From NCBI RefSeq assembly GCF_020165985.1, contig NZ_JAIUKZ010000008.1:208441-272440 (forward strand): 64,000 bases of DNA, read 5' to 3'. Shown here one piece after another: positions 53,773 through 62,122 of this stretch. Origin of the DNA: Bacillus sp. RAR_GA_16. GTDB taxonomy: Bacteria > Bacillota > Bacilli > Bacillales > Guptibacillaceae. The position numbers and the translations under genes were made by a program. The notes under the pieces were generated by a model. The model was not told the DNA's origin, did not search any database, and saw only the letters and a list, made by a program, of their open reading frames with translations. Each line of letters opens with the position of its first letter. The first letter of the stretch is position 1.

Positions 53773-53913
53773 ATGGGAAAAGATCGCCAAGAAAAAAAAC
53801 TTAAGAAGTCTAAACGCGTAGAATCAGATCGTGACCAGTCTTTGGAGCATGATGGGGCAACAATGTTAGAAGGCGCTTCCAATGCTAGAAAGCGGAATGG
53901 TCAGAAGCCATAA
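53773..53913 (+). CDS. ypzI: YpzI-like small protein (46 aa)
   Basis: A 46-residue hydrophilic protein starting MGKDRQEKKLKKSKRVESDR and containing HDGATMLEGASNARK. It resembles YpzI, a short basic protein found at this place in Bacillus. The ATG is seven bases after AAAGGAGGT, one of the strongest sites in the window, and a forespore-type promoter lies upstream, so a spore protein is likely (inference). It ends before a bidirectional terminator. Confidence 0.85.
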   Translation: MGKDRQEKKLKKSKRVESDRDQSLEHDGATMLEGASNARKRNGQKP

Positions 53914-53943
53914 AGAAAGTATCTATTTATTTTTTGCATACAA

Positions 53944-53974
53944 AAAAGCTCTCTGCATGAAACAGAGAGCTTTT
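53944..53974. terminator. Bidirectional terminator between ypzI and ypfD
   Basis: AAAAGCTCTCTG / CAGAGAGCTTTT, 12-bp stem with a 7-nt loop, between two convergent genes. Confidence 0.9.
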
Positions 53975-53982
53975 AAAAGTCA

Positions 53983-55128
53983 TTATTTATATTTCTTAAG
54001 CTGATCACCGATCATATCACCAAGTGAGAATGGAGCGTTTCCATCACTCTCTTTTTGATATTCTTCAACTTCACTTGATACTTGATCCGTCTCAAGAACT
54101 TTAATACTTAGTGAAATTCGCTTTTCATCGAGATTCACATCAAGTACTTTTACTCGAACGGTTTCCCCCTCCGAAAGGACTTCCTGAGGCGTACCAATAT
54201 GTTTGTTTGAGATTTCTGAAATGTGAACAAGTCCTTCAACGCCAGGAGCTACTTCAACAAATGCGCCAAAGCTAACTAAGCGTTTTACAGTACCTTCGAT
54301 TTCATCTCCAGTATTAAGCTTGCCCTTCACTTCTTCCCACGGTCCTGGGAGTGTTTCTTTAATGGATAGTGAAATTCTTTCGTTGTCACGATCAACAGAG
54401 AGGATTTTAACATTCACTTGCTGACCTTCTGTTACAACTTCAGACGGCGTTTCCACACGATGGTGAGCCATCTGAGAGATGTGAACGAGCCCATCAACTC
54501 CACCAATATCGACAAATGCGCCAAAATCAGTTAATCGTTGAACCGTTCCCTCTACAACTTGTCCTGCTTGAAGAGATGCGAGCGTTTCTTGTTTTTTATG
54601 ATCCGCTTCTTGTTCAAGAACAGCGCGATGTGATAGAATCACTTTTGCTTTCTCTGGATCAAATTCAACAATTTTCACACTCAGGCTTTTACCTTTATAG
54701 TCTGAGAAATCTTCAACGTAGTGTCTTTCTACAAGTGAAGCGGGAATAAATCCGCGAACACCAAGGTCCACTACAAGACCACCCTTAACGACATCAGCAA
54801 TCTCAACATCGAATGCCACAGAATTTTCATACTTCTCCTGTAGTGCATCCCATGCTTGATCAGCTTCGACTGCTTTCTTAGAAAGCACAAGCTCATCTTC
54901 AGAAACTTTGATTACTTTAACTTCTATTTCATCACCTTCTGAGAGCACGTCGCTAACCTTTTCGACGTGAAGGCTTGACAGTTCGCTGATTGGCAGCACT
55001 CCATCAACTTTAAAACCAACATCGACTGATGCGTGTTTTTCTTCGACTTTAGAGATTTTTCCTGTCACCACATCTCCAACTTCGAATGATTTGAACTCAG
55101 TCATTTCCTGATTCATCTCTTCACCCAT
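53983..55128 (-). CDS. ypfD: YpfD, S1-domain protein (30S ribosomal protein S1 homologue)
   Basis: A 381-residue RNA-binding protein with four S1 domains at about 14-83, 98-167, 187-256 and 272-341. The last two are typical, with GTVQRLTDFGAFVDIGGVDG and VSFGAFVEVAPGVEGLVHIS. It is shorter than proteobacterial S1 (six domains) and in B. subtilis is dispensable. ATG 55128 is seven bases after AAGGAGGAG. Same cmk-ypfD order as in relatives, with plsC between. Confidence 0.95.
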   Translation of the reverse strand: MGEEMNQEMTEFKSFEVGDVVTGKISKVEEKHASVDVGFKVDGVLPISELSSLHVEKVSDVLSEGDEIEVKVIKVSEDELVLSKKAVEADQAWDALQEKYENSVAFDVEIADVVKGGLVVDLGVRGFIPASLVERHYVEDFSDYKGKSLSVKIVEFDPEKAKVILSHRAVLEQEADHKKQETLASLQAGQVVEGTVQRLTDFGAFVDIGGVDGLVHISQMAHHRVETPSEVVTEGQQVNVKILSVDRDNERISLSIKETLPGPWEEVKGKLNTGDEIEGTVKRLVSFGAFVEVAPGVEGLVHISEISNKHIGTPQEVLSEGETVRVKVLDVNLDEKRISLSIKVLETDQVSSEVEEYQKESDGNAPFSLGDMIGDQLKKYK

Positions 55129-55310
55129 TGACAAACTCCTCCTTCAATCCAAAAGAAATAAAACTTTTCGATATGATTTATAAAAGTCTTTCACTTGTAG
55201 CGAAAGAAATTTATTGAAAAGTTAAGCACCCTTTCCTCTAACTTTCACTAAAAATGACGGATTTGTCAAGTATCCCGACACATTTATTTAAATTTTTTAA
55301 CAATATTGAA

Positions 55311-55895
55311 TTATTTATGATGAATTTCAATCAAATCTTTAATTTCTTTCATAATTGCTTGCGTAGCTTTTTTTGCAGCTCCCTGCTCCTCACGTAAAGA
55401 AGAAAGATCCACTGGTTTTCCATAAACAATCTTTAAACGACCAAATGGCTTATAAGATCCTTGAATCGCACACGGGACAACCGTTACTTCCGGACGTAGT
55501 GCAAAAAAGCCTGCTCCTGAAAGACCTTCTCCAAGCTTACCATCTTTACTTCTCGTCCCCTCGGGAAACAATCCAACAACGCCACCATCTTTAAGAATCT
55601 TCATTCCGCTTCGCAGGGCTTGTTTATCACTCATTCCTCGTTTAACTGGGAAAGCTCCAACTTTTTCGATCAATTTCCCGAGGACAGGAATCGAAAACAA
55701 TTCTGATTTGGCCATGAAGTGAACATCTCTTGGAAACATGGCTCCAACAAGTGGAGGATCAAGGTTATTAATATGGTTTGAACAGAGGAGAATCCCTTTA
55801 TCTTTCGGAATGTTCTCTCTTCCCACAACCGTTACGCGATTAAATAGTTTAAAATAAGCGTGAAACAAACCCTTACCGACACCGTATAAACTCAC
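55311..55895 (-). CDS. plsC: 1-acyl-sn-glycerol-3-phosphate acyltransferase PlsC
   Basis: Second acylation in phosphatidic acid synthesis. The 194-residue membrane-associated protein has the catalytic NHINNLDP (HxxxxD, about 38-45), FPVKRG, and the FPEGTRSKDG motif (about 112-121) that binds glycerol-3-phosphate. It lies four bases after cmk; B. subtilis has its plsC elsewhere, but cmk-plsC-ypfD is common in other Bacillaceae. Confidence 0.93.
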   Translation of the reverse strand: MSLYGVGKGLFHAYFKLFNRVTVVGRENIPKDKGILLCSNHINNLDPPLVGAMFPRDVHFMAKSELFSIPVLGKLIEKVGAFPVKRGMSDKQALRSGMKILKDGGVVGLFPEGTRSKDGKLGEGLSGAGFFALRPEVTVVPCAIQGSYKPFGRLKIVYGKPVDLSSLREEQGAAKKATQAIMKEIKDLIEIHHK

Positions 55896-55899
55896 GTTA

Positions 55900-56571
55900 T
55901 CAAGCCCTTTCTTTCGCTAGTTGTAAAATATGATCCACAACTTCTAAGATTGTCATTGTTGTTGTGTCAATTTCAATCGCATCACTTGCTTTAACGAGAG
56001 GGGCTACTTCTCGTTCGGTATCACGCTTATCTCTTAATGCTATTTCTTCTTTGATCTGTTCATAATTTGCTTCAATCCCATTATCAACAAGCTCTTTATA
56101 GCGTCGTGAAGCTCTTTCTTCAACAGAAGCGCTCAAGAAAACTTTCAGCTCAGACTTAGGAAGAACGTGTGTCCCGATATCACGACCATCCATCACGACC
56201 CCACCACGTTCTGCGAGTAATTTTTGACGCTTAACCATTTCTTCTCTAACTTCACTTTGTCTTGCAACAAACGAAACGTTGTTCGTTACATGAGAAGATC
56301 GAATTTCAGTTGTCACGTTACGATGATCGATTAAAACAAGCTGTTCTTTCTCGCCAACTTGTAGGTCGATGACCGTTTTATCCAACAATGATTTAAGTGA
56401 GGGACCATCTTCTAAATCAACATTTTTTTCAATCGCTTTAAACGTTAATGCGCGATACATGGCGCCTGTATCAATGTAGAGAAAAGATAGGTAATCGGCT
56501 ACTTTTCTTGCTACTGTGCTTTTACCAGCGCCAGCAGGTCCATCAATGGCTATATTTATTCGTTTGTTCAT
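55900..56571 (-). CDS. cmk: Cytidylate kinase
   Basis: Phosphorylates CMP and dCMP. The 223-residue protein has the P-loop IAIDGPAGAGKST (about 6-18), DTGAMYRA, the MDGRDIGT segment and RRYKEL lid. ATG 56571 lies ten bases after GGAGG. Follows a terminator, so a promoter is expected in 56572-56633. Confidence 0.96.
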   Translation of the reverse strand: MNKRINIAIDGPAGAGKSTVARKVADYLSFLYIDTGAMYRALTFKAIEKNVDLEDGPSLKSLLDKTVIDLQVGEKEQLVLIDHRNVTTEIRSSHVTNNVSFVARQSEVREEMVKRQKLLAERGGVVMDGRDIGTHVLPKSELKVFLSASVEERASRRYKELVDNGIEANYEQIKEEIALRDKRDTEREVAPLVKASDAIEIDTTTMTILEVVDHILQLAKERA

Positions 56572-56633
56572 CGTCTTCTTGCCTCCAAATTCCATTCAAT
56601 CAAAACAGTTAATTGACAACATAACGTACAAAA

Positions 56634-56653
56634 AAAGCAGGGTATCCTGCTTT
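56634..56653 (-). terminator. Terminator of sleB-ypeB-ypfB
   Basis: AAAGCAGG / CCTGCTTT with a 4-nt loop, followed by T7 in total on the minus strand, about 50 bases after the ypfB stop. Confidence 0.75.
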
Positions 56654-56705
56654 CTGTGTACGACCGAAATGTCTTATTTATCATAACATAAGACATTTTA
56701 TCGGT

Positions 56706-56873
56706 CTATTGACGCTTGATTAATGGAGGCAATTCCTTTAATACACCTTCATAATAAATAGCCTTGCTAAGATAAATCCTATACTCTTCACGGGTTAACA
56801 GGACCTGAGAAGCTATTAGAAACAAAAAGTGAATGACGATCAGTTTTATTAGCAGTTTTTCGACTCTCGCCAT
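56706..56873 (-). CDS. ypfB: YpfB family small membrane protein (55 aa)
   Basis: A 55-residue protein: basic start MARVEKLLIKL, one hydrophobic segment (IVIHFLFLIASQVLL) and a conserved C-terminus with SKAIYYEGVLKE. ATG 56873, just after GGGGTGAAGGA, gives the 55-residue length of YpfB. Function unknown. In B. subtilis ypfA (a PilZ c-di-GMP protein) lies between ypeB and ypfB; here it is missing. Confidence 0.82.
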   Translation of the reverse strand: MARVEKLLIKLIVIHFLFLIASQVLLTREEYRIYLSKAIYYEGVLKELPPLIKRQ

Positions 56874-56886
56874 TCCTTCACCCCGC

Positions 56887-58236
56887 TTAGGCTGTATCAT
56901 AATTCATTTCAGTTCCGTCCATCTTTTCTACTCTTTCTTCTCTTCCATTTTCCGCATTAATGAAAATCCGATACGTTTCTTTTTCAATCGTACCCATAAA
57001 TTCATAACATAATACTTCTTCACCAAGATCATTTCGAATAACGCCTAACCCCTGATCCATGATTTGAACATTTGGATTCACTTGATCTAATGCCTCATCT
57101 CTAGAAATAGTTGGCGTGAGGAGAGACCTTTCATGGTGATTTGTTAAATATTCTTGTGATTCGTACCCAGCAATATCACCATTATCTAATGCCACTTTAA
57201 TATGAACGGCATCAGGATAAATGGCAACATCATCTTGTTGATAAACAAATGTAAAAACGCCCATTCGGTCATACTGACTACTTTCTGAAATAGTCATATT
57301 CGTAATATCATGCTCTTTCAAGAAAGCTCTTGCTTGATCTGCTGCTTCATTTAAGCTTAACTTTTGCTCACCGATCTCTCTATCCATTAGAATCCAAATT
57401 GGATTCGCGCCCTTTTGTGTCACATCAAGATTTGTTGACGATTTTTTGTCTTTGTTCTCAATTGAAACACTATAAGCTTTATAATTTGATTCATCGCCAG
57501 TCGTTGTAATATCTATTTTGGCTTTAGGATCGATATCTAAAAAATCGATCACATGCTTTTTGGCTTCCTCTTCACTAAGCTTCTTTCCCTTAATGTTTTT
57601 ATCAAGGTTTTCTTTTTTCGAATTAAGCTGAGTGACCTCTGGTCCCCAGTTTACCTCGCTATATCCTTCTACTTGTTTATCAACCGTTTTAAATCCATCA
57701 ATGATCGTATTATCCTGTGGTTGCCCTTCTGAAGCAAGAGCAAGCTCTACGTCCATCCAGCGAAGATTATGATCAATGACCATAGCCTGGACTTTCCGCA
57801 ATTCGTTTTTTATATCATTAGAATGGCTGTGCAAATTTTTTAACGTCTCATATTCTTCATCTGATAAGGGGTTTTCATCCAAGTCTCGAACCGCAACGCG
57901 GTAACTAAATGAACCAATATTCGTCAAAAACTCTTCTGTTTTATTAAAAGGTAGAAGGGTTAACGGGAGCTGCCCAACGTCATTTTGTGCTTCGGAAGTT
58001 AAACGCCATACTTCAGCTAGAGCTGGTGATAGACTACCTCTTGAATTCATCGCTAGTGTAGATCCAATTTTCTCTTCAAGCGCATCCATATGAAAATTCA
58101 AATCGTGAAATGCACGTTGATACGTGTTCTCAGCATTAATTAATACTGCATTTTTCTCCTGGTGCTCTTTGTAACCCCAATAACTTGTGCCAATAACGCC
58201 AACTGCGAGTACACCGATCAGTACTGAACGAATCAA
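56887..58236 (-). CDS. ypeB: YpeB, germination protein and SleB partner
   Basis: A 449-residue protein with an N-terminal membrane segment (about 2-18, IRSVLIGVLAVGVIGTSYW), a helical region, and PepSY domains in the C-terminal half (for example AKKHVIDFLDIDPKAKIDIT and NEAADQARAFLKEHDI). It stabilises and localises the cortex lytic enzyme SleB in spores. The start is TTG 58236, after GGAGGTGG; the sequence MIRSVLIGVLAVGV matches the family. Follows sleB by 14 bp. Confidence 0.95.
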   Translation of the reverse strand: MIRSVLIGVLAVGVIGTSYWGYKEHQEKNAVLINAENTYQRAFHDLNFHMDALEEKIGSTLAMNSRGSLSPALAEVWRLTSEAQNDVGQLPLTLLPFNKTEEFLTNIGSFSYRVAVRDLDENPLSDEEYETLKNLHSHSNDIKNELRKVQAMVIDHNLRWMDVELALASEGQPQDNTIIDGFKTVDKQVEGYSEVNWGPEVTQLNSKKENLDKNIKGKKLSEEEAKKHVIDFLDIDPKAKIDITTTGDESNYKAYSVSIENKDKKSSTNLDVTQKGANPIWILMDREIGEQKLSLNEAADQARAFLKEHDITNMTISESSQYDRMGVFTFVYQQDDVAIYPDAVHIKVALDNGDIAGYESQEYLTNHHERSLLTPTISRDEALDQVNPNVQIMDQGLGVIRNDLGEEVLCYEFMGTIEKETYRIFINAENGREERVEKMDGTEMNYDTA

Positions 58237-58250
58237 TTAAACCACCTCCA

Positions 58251-59021
58251 TTATTCACAGAATATGTGTTTTCCAATTTGCTTAATTTGCGGTCTGGTCC
58301 ATATCCAACCTGATGTGGCGGTGTTTGGATTAAAATAATAGAGTGCTTCACCCGTTGGATCCCAACCGTTTATCGCATCAATGACAGCTTCTTTGGCTTT
58401 TTCATTCGGCGATAACCATATTTGTCCGTCCGATACAGCCGTGAACGCGCGAGGCTCAAAGATAACTCCTGATACTGTATTCGGAAACGATGCGCTCTGG
58501 ACGCGGTTCAATATGACGGCCGCAACTGCAACTTGGCCTTCATAAGGCTCACCACGTGACTCTCCATAAACCGCATTAGCAAGAAGCTTGATATCGTTTT
58601 GAGAATAGCCAGAAGGCACATTTTTCGCTTGTACGTTTGTGTCTTTTGACTTACTTTGGTTGGCTTGTGAGCTACCAGGACTTTTTGCACCCTGACTAGA
58701 GTCATATTTCGTCGTCTTAGCTAATTTCGCCTTCATCTCCGGTCCAACAAGTCCATCAACATCCATACCAAATTCATATTGAAAATTTCTTACGGCCCAA
58801 TACGTTCCCCATCCAAAAACACCGTCAACATTTCCGGTATAAAAACCGATGTACTTCAACCGGGTTTGTAATTCAATAACGTCAGTTCCCGTCGCACCCT
58901 TTTGAATGATTTGATTTGAAAATGCACCTGCTTCATTCTCTCCATCCAAAACCATGATAAGCGGTACACATATAAGGCCGATTACCAAAGGGATTTTCAG
59001 AATATTAAATGCCTTTCTCAT
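58251..59021 (-). CDS. sleB: Spore cortex-lytic enzyme SleB
   Basis: Lytic transglycosylase acting on muramic-delta-lactam cortex peptidoglycan at germination. The 256-residue protein has a signal peptide (KIPLVIGLICVPLIMVLDG), a peptidoglycan-binding domain (about 38-100, QTRLKYIGFYTGNVDG), a Ser/Gln/Lys-rich linker, and the catalytic hydrolase_2 domain with YGESRGEPYEGQVAVAAVIL (catalytic Glu in YGES). ATG 59021 is eight bases after GGGAGG. In one operon with ypeB. Confidence 0.96.
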   Translation of the reverse strand: MRKAFNILKIPLVIGLICVPLIMVLDGENEAGAFSNQIIQKGATGTDVIELQTRLKYIGFYTGNVDGVFGWGTYWAVRNFQYEFGMDVDGLVGPEMKAKLAKTTKYDSSQGAKSPGSSQANQSKSKDTNVQAKNVPSGYSQNDIKLLANAVYGESRGEPYEGQVAVAAVILNRVQSASFPNTVSGVIFEPRAFTAVSDGQIWLSPNEKAKEAVIDAINGWDPTGEALYYFNPNTATSGWIWTRPQIKQIGKHIFCE

Positions 59022-59058
59022 GCTGTGAACCTCCCTGATCATTCTGATTTCACATGTG

Positions 59059-59088
59059 TAGTTTTTGTAGCAGAAGGTATTTTATACA
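59059..59088 (-). promoter_or_regulatory. SigG-like promoter of sleB-ypeB
   Basis: Minus-strand TGTATA, 17-bp spacer and AAAACTA, close to the SigG consensus (TGMATA, CATWCTA) and in line with known forespore expression of sleB. Confidence 0.5.
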
Positions 59089-59169
59089 ACAGGAACGGTA
59101 GGCTTAGAATTTTCCGCAAGTAACTTATTTTCTGGCGCCTCAATATTTCTAAGCATTTTTTTGCAAAAA

Positions 59170-59192
59170 AAAGATGCCAACTTGGCATCTTT
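59170..59192 (-). terminator. Terminator overlapping the prsW stop
   Basis: AAAGATGCCAA / TTGGCATCTTT around a single central base (effective loop of five), followed by a run of T on the minus strand. It overlaps the prsW stop codon. Confidence 0.85.
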
Positions 59193-59877
59193 AAATTGGC
59201 ATATTTTCTTTTGTTTGCATTAATTCAGCCTGATTAAGATCGGCAGCTTTAATTTTACGTAATCCTATAAACCAAAGAATGAGCATAAAGGGAATCATGA
59301 GATAGATTGTATTACTATTTACTTGAAGAACCAAAAAATTATACGTCCCATGGAATATAAATGGAATGAATAACGAAAGGGCAATCCATTTTCCAATTTT
59401 ATTCTGTAGTGAAAACTTTCCTCTCCCTAAATACGAGCCCATCATTAAGCCAAATAACGCGTGACTTGATACTGGTAAAAGCGCTCGCCACCAAGCTTCC
59501 TGAATCCCAAATGCAAACAGGTAAAAAACATTTTCTACTGATGCAAAACCAAGTGAGATCGCTACTCCATAGACAATACCATCATAAAAATCGCTAAACT
59601 CTATATGGATATAAACCGTAAAATAAAAAATAAACCACTTTAAGAATTCTTCCAACAGCCCAGACATGATGAAAGACTGACTGAATGGTGATTGCAGAAA
59701 ATTCTCCACTTCAAAACCATGCTGGATAACCATTACAGGAAAAACAAGCATGGCACCAAATACAAAGCTTCGAACAACCGGACCAATAGGTTCAGATTCA
59801 TATTGATGCTGTTTAAGATAAAAAAAACAAAGAAGCGCAATGCCTGGTGCTATTCCAGCAGTTATGGCTGCTAACAT
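59191..59877 (-). CDS. prsW: PrsW, intramembrane glutamic protease
   Basis: Site-1 protease family; in B. subtilis it cleaves anti-SigW factor RsiW after antimicrobial or alkaline stress. The 228-residue protein has about seven or eight membrane segments and the conserved EEFLKWFIFYF (two Glu, about 76-86), EFSDFYDGIVYG, SHALFG (His) and FIFHGTYNF (His). No sigW or rsiW is present in the window, so the substrate lies elsewhere. Confidence 0.95.
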   Translation of the reverse strand: MLAAITAGIAPGIALLCFFYLKQHQYESEPIGPVVRSFVFGAMLVFPVMVIQHGFEVENFLQSPFSQSFIMSGLLEEFLKWFIFYFTVYIHIEFSDFYDGIVYGVAISLGFASVENVFYLFAFGIQEAWWRALLPVSSHALFGLMMGSYLGRGKFSLQNKIGKWIALSLFIPFIFHGTYNFLVLQVNSNTIYLMIPFMLILWFIGLRKIKAADLNQAELMQTKENMPI

Positions 59878-60002
59878 AGGCTTTCCCCATTTCTATCCTG
59901 CACCTCTTGTACTAGCAGGTTCAGTCATACCTATACTTTTATAATCGTATCATGTTACCTTATTTAAGGAAACAATAATTAGGAAAATGATGAGGTGCTG
60001 CT

Positions 60003-60974
60003 ATGAGTAAACTATTGATTATCCATACCGGAGGAACCATTGCAATGGAGGAAAACAAGGACTCAGGGGCCGTTAGTCCAGGGAAAGAAAACCCGTTAAA
60101 TGCAACGCTTAACCAATTATTAACTGGAGATGATGTGGTGATTGACGACTTTATCAACATTCCCTCTCCTCATATGACGCCAGAAATGATGTTTGCTATC
60201 GCAGATAGAATCGAAACAAAAATAAAGGAAGAGCCGATTCGGGGTATCGTAATTACGCATGGTACCGATACACTAGAGGAAACAGCCTATCTATTAGATC
60301 TTGTACTTCAAACGGACCTTCCAGTTGTCGTTACAGGCGCCATGCGATCGAGCAACGAACTTGGTTCTGATGGACCTTATAATTTACTTTCTTCTATAAA
60401 AGTGGCTTCATGCCAAGAGGCAAAGGGGAAAGGTGTGCTTGTCGTGCTTAACGATGAAATACATACGGCAAAAAACGTGACGAAAACTCACACGAGCAAT
60501 GTGTCAACTTTTCAAAGTCCCCAATATGGTCCAATTGGCATCGTAACAAAACAAAGAGTGTTCTTTCATCATACGTTAACGGTAAGAGATCGCTATCATA
60601 TCTCAGGATTAACGAAAAAAGTGATGCTTCTAAAGGCGTATGCTGGAATGGATTCAAAATTACTTATTGCAGTAGCCGAGCTTGGCATTGATGGAATCGT
60701 GATAGAAGCACTGGGACAGGGTAATTTACCCCCTGACATGATGGACGGAATAAAGCACCTTAGAGCGAAAGGAATCGCTATTGTGATGGTTTCCCGTTGT
60801 TTTAACGGCATCGTTCAAGACGTGTATGGATATAAAGGTGGAGGAAAGGATTTGAAGGAGCAAGGTGTGATCTTCTCGAACGGCTTGAACGGACAAAAAG
60901 CCCGTTTAAAATTACTTGTTACACTTGAAGCGACGGAAGATGATAGAGAATTGCACAACTTTTTTCTTAGATAG
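60003..60974 (+). CDS. ansA: L-asparaginase
   Basis: Hydrolyses asparagine to aspartate and ammonia. The 323-residue protein has the two active-site threonine motifs: IIHTGGTIAME (6-16, Thr12) and ITHGTDTLEETAY (near 84-96), and GAMRSSNELGSDGPYNL. No signal peptide, so cytoplasmic (type I-like). ATG 60003 follows GAGGTG by six bases. It is on the plus strand between prsW and ypdA, a place not occupied by an asparaginase in B. subtilis. Confidence 0.93.
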   Translation: MSKLLIIHTGGTIAMEENKDSGAVSPGKENPLNATLNQLLTGDDVVIDDFINIPSPHMTPEMMFAIADRIETKIKEEPIRGIVITHGTDTLEETAYLLDLVLQTDLPVVVTGAMRSSNELGSDGPYNLLSSIKVASCQEAKGKGVLVVLNDEIHTAKNVTKTHTSNVSTFQSPQYGPIGIVTKQRVFFHHTLTVRDRYHISGLTKKVMLLKAYAGMDSKLLIAVAELGIDGIVIEALGQGNLPPDMMDGIKHLRAKGIAIVMVSRCFNGIVQDVYGYKGGGKDLKEQGVIFSNGLNGQKARLKLLVTLEATEDDRELHNFFLR

Positions 60975-60995
60975 ATCATTTGAATGGTTATACAC

Positions 60996-61025
60996 AAAAA
61001 ACCTACCTTATTTGGTAGGTTTTTT
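60996..61025. terminator. Bidirectional terminator between ansA and ypdA
   Basis: AAAAAACCTACC / GGTAGGTTTTTT with a 6-nt loop. It ends ansA on the plus strand and overlaps the ypdA stop on the minus strand. Confidence 0.85.
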
Positions 61026-62003
61026 TGCTTTCTTTATTACTGAATGTGCAATCATTGCCCCGTGTAATCTTCCATTCTCAATGAAGATTTCATTTGCATT
61101 GTTTCCAGCTGCAATCACACCTGCAATATAGCAATTCTCTACATTTGTTTCCATTGTATCTGAATTGAATGTTGGTCGACCGCTTTTTTGATCAATCTGT
61201 ATACCGATTTTTGTAAGGAACGAATGATCTGGATGATAGCCGGTCATAGCGAAAACAAAATCATTGGGAATTGTTTTTTGTTCGCCCATTACTTCATAAA
61301 CAATTTCTTTTTCTCTCACTTCGACTAGTGAGGCGTTAAATTCCATTGTTACCTTATTATTCCGAACCAACGCTTCGAATTCCGGTAAAATCCACGGTTT
61401 AACACTCTTGGAATATTCAGAGCCACGATAGAGGATGGTGACTCGAGCTCCCGCTTTTTCAAGTTCTAAAGCGGCATCAACGGCAGAATTTTTCCCACCG
61501 ATCACGGCAATATCTTGATCAAAATAAGGATGCGGTTCTTTAAAGTAGTGCAATACCTTATCAAGTTCTTCCCCTTTGATTCCCATATAATTTGGGCTAT
61601 CGTAATAACCGGTAGCGATAATTAAATGTTCTGCACGATAGGTGATCTTTTTAGATTCATGGACTTTTTCAGTTTCGATGATGAAGGCGTCATTTTCCTT
61701 TGTAATGACATTTGCTTTCTCGAAGGAATGAATGCGCAAGTCCTTTCGCTTCGCGACGTCTCGATAATAAGCCAGTGCCTGGTTACGCTTAGGTTTTCGT
61801 TCTTCAATAATAAATGGCACTTCTCCAATTTCAAGTTTCTCGCTTGAACTAAAAAAAGTTTGGTGCGTTGGATAATGATAAATGGCATTAACGATGTTTC
61901 CCTTTTCAATAAGTAACGGGTCATACCCTTTATTCATTAATTCAATAGCTGCAGACATGCCACAAGGACCCGCACCAATAATGACAATTTGTTCTTTTCT
62001 CAT
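61008..62003 (-). CDS. ypdA: YpdA, bacillithiol disulfide reductase (Bdr)
   Basis: FAD- and NADPH-dependent reductase of oxidised bacillithiol. The 331-residue protein has the FAD motif IIGAGPCGMSAA (8-19) with the attacking Cys14 characteristic of YpdA, the NADPH motif IAVIGGKNSAVDAALE (near 160-175) and the C-terminal AGVIAAGNNANEIFIENGR. It lacks the thioredoxin-reductase CxxC. ATG 62003 follows GGGAG. Complements bshA and bshB1 at 13.8-15.7 kb. Confidence 0.94.
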   Translation of the reverse strand: MRKEQIVIIGAGPCGMSAAIELMNKGYDPLLIEKGNIVNAIYHYPTHQTFFSSSEKLEIGEVPFIIEERKPKRNQALAYYRDVAKRKDLRIHSFEKANVITKENDAFIIETEKVHESKKITYRAEHLIIATGYYDSPNYMGIKGEELDKVLHYFKEPHPYFDQDIAVIGGKNSAVDAALELEKAGARVTILYRGSEYSKSVKPWILPEFEALVRNNKVTMEFNASLVEVREKEIVYEVMGEQKTIPNDFVFAMTGYHPDHSFLTKIGIQIDQKSGRPTFNSDTMETNVENCYIAGVIAAGNNANEIFIENGRLHGAMIAHSVIKKAKKPTK

Positions 62004-62070
62004 TTCTCTCACTCCCAAACCACTCCATAAGAAATAGACCATTTCTTTTTATTATTCTACTCAGTACGAT

Positions 62071-62108
62071 AAAAAAATTCCCTACCTGAATGATAGGGAA
62101 TTTTTTTT
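62071..62108 (-). terminator. Terminator of gudB
   Basis: AATTCCCTA / TAGGGAATT with a 9-nt loop and long A/T runs on both sides, 15 bases past the gudB stop. Confidence 0.85.
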
Positions 62109-62122
62109 GGAAAGGCAACTAT

